This document shows positions 63,924-64,000 of a stretch of DNA of 64,000 nucleotides, in pieces (position 1 is the stretch's first letter; each line of letters starts with the position of its first letter). Both the position numbers and the translations under genes were made by a program. The notes beneath the pieces are model-generated. The model saw only the letters and a list, made by a program, of their open reading frames with translations, was not told the DNA's origin and made no database searches. The stretch is from Bacteroidaceae bacterium HV4-6-C5C (GTDB lineage Bacteria; Bacteroidota; Bacteroidia; Bacteroidales; Bacteroidaceae), in the NCBI GenBank assembly GCA_007896885.1, contig VOIU01000008.1, positions 1 through 64,000 on the forward strand, in the 5' to 3' direction.

Positions 63924-64000
63924 TTTCTATCTTTCTGTTTATGATACTAATCTATGATATATAGCTATTTGTGGCTTATCATAAATAACTACTTTAAATA

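Overview
The window looks like a chromosomal segment of a Bacteroides-type bacterium. The evidence is the AT-rich sequence, the repeated exact matches to the Bacteroidetes -7 promoter element TAnnTTTG, an S16 protein with a long Ala/Glu tail, a 'smalltalk' micro-protein, DUF4248 and DUF4373 proteins, two LruC-domain lipoproteins, and a GT3-type glycogen synthase next to a DUF3417-type glucan phosphorylase. I found no tRNA, rRNA or CRISPR array and no intact insertion sequence.

Layout. (1) 1-23.8 kb is mostly housekeeping metabolism: a Gfo/Idh oxidoreductase, free methionine-R-sulfoxide reductase, the glycogen pair, gpmA, and a three-subunit biotin-dependent acyl-CoA carboxylase operon preceded by a cobalamin riboswitch. 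These are followed by a split ThrE-type exporter, anaerobic ribonucleotide reductase (nrdD-nrdG), a TlpA-like lipoprotein and rpsP. A hexuronate/KDG unit then has uxaA and a LacI regulator divergent from kdgK-eda. (2) 24-38.9 kb is a glycan locus on the + strand (five glycosyltransferase genes, one a GT11 fucosyltransferase). It is interrupted at 30.1-34.4 kb by a tight opposite-strand operon of three nuclease-like proteins: DUF262/DUF1524 (GmrSD-like), a PD-(D/E)XK-like protein and a beta-CASP metallo-beta-lactamase. Decayed coding sequence, including a frameshifted GT4 glycosyltransferase, lies beside it. A flippase, a GT2 and a GT32 follow. (3) 38.9-44.9 kb is a phage-like module found beside Bacteroides polysaccharide loci: amidase, smalltalk, HU-like protein, DUF4248, primase-helicase and DUF4373. 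(4) 45-59.6 kb is a long minus-strand exopolysaccharide operon: LruC lipoprotein, response regulator, initiating sugar transferase with a degenerate receiver domain, half-size TolC, Wzz/kinase-like protein, O-antigen-ligase-like protein and three glycosyltransferases. A second LruC gene lies upstream. (5) 59.9-64 kb carries L-asparaginase I and trpC-trpF-trpA.

How they work together. The glycan regions could supply one surface polysaccharide: the initiating transferase at 53 kb, glycosyltransferases in both clusters, a flippase at 36 kb, and polymerase/ligase, chain-length and export proteins at 48-53 kb. The best candidate for an undescribed system is the three-nuclease operon at 30.1-34.4 kb, which reads like a defence cassette inserted into the glycan locus. 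That role is inferred from domains and context only.
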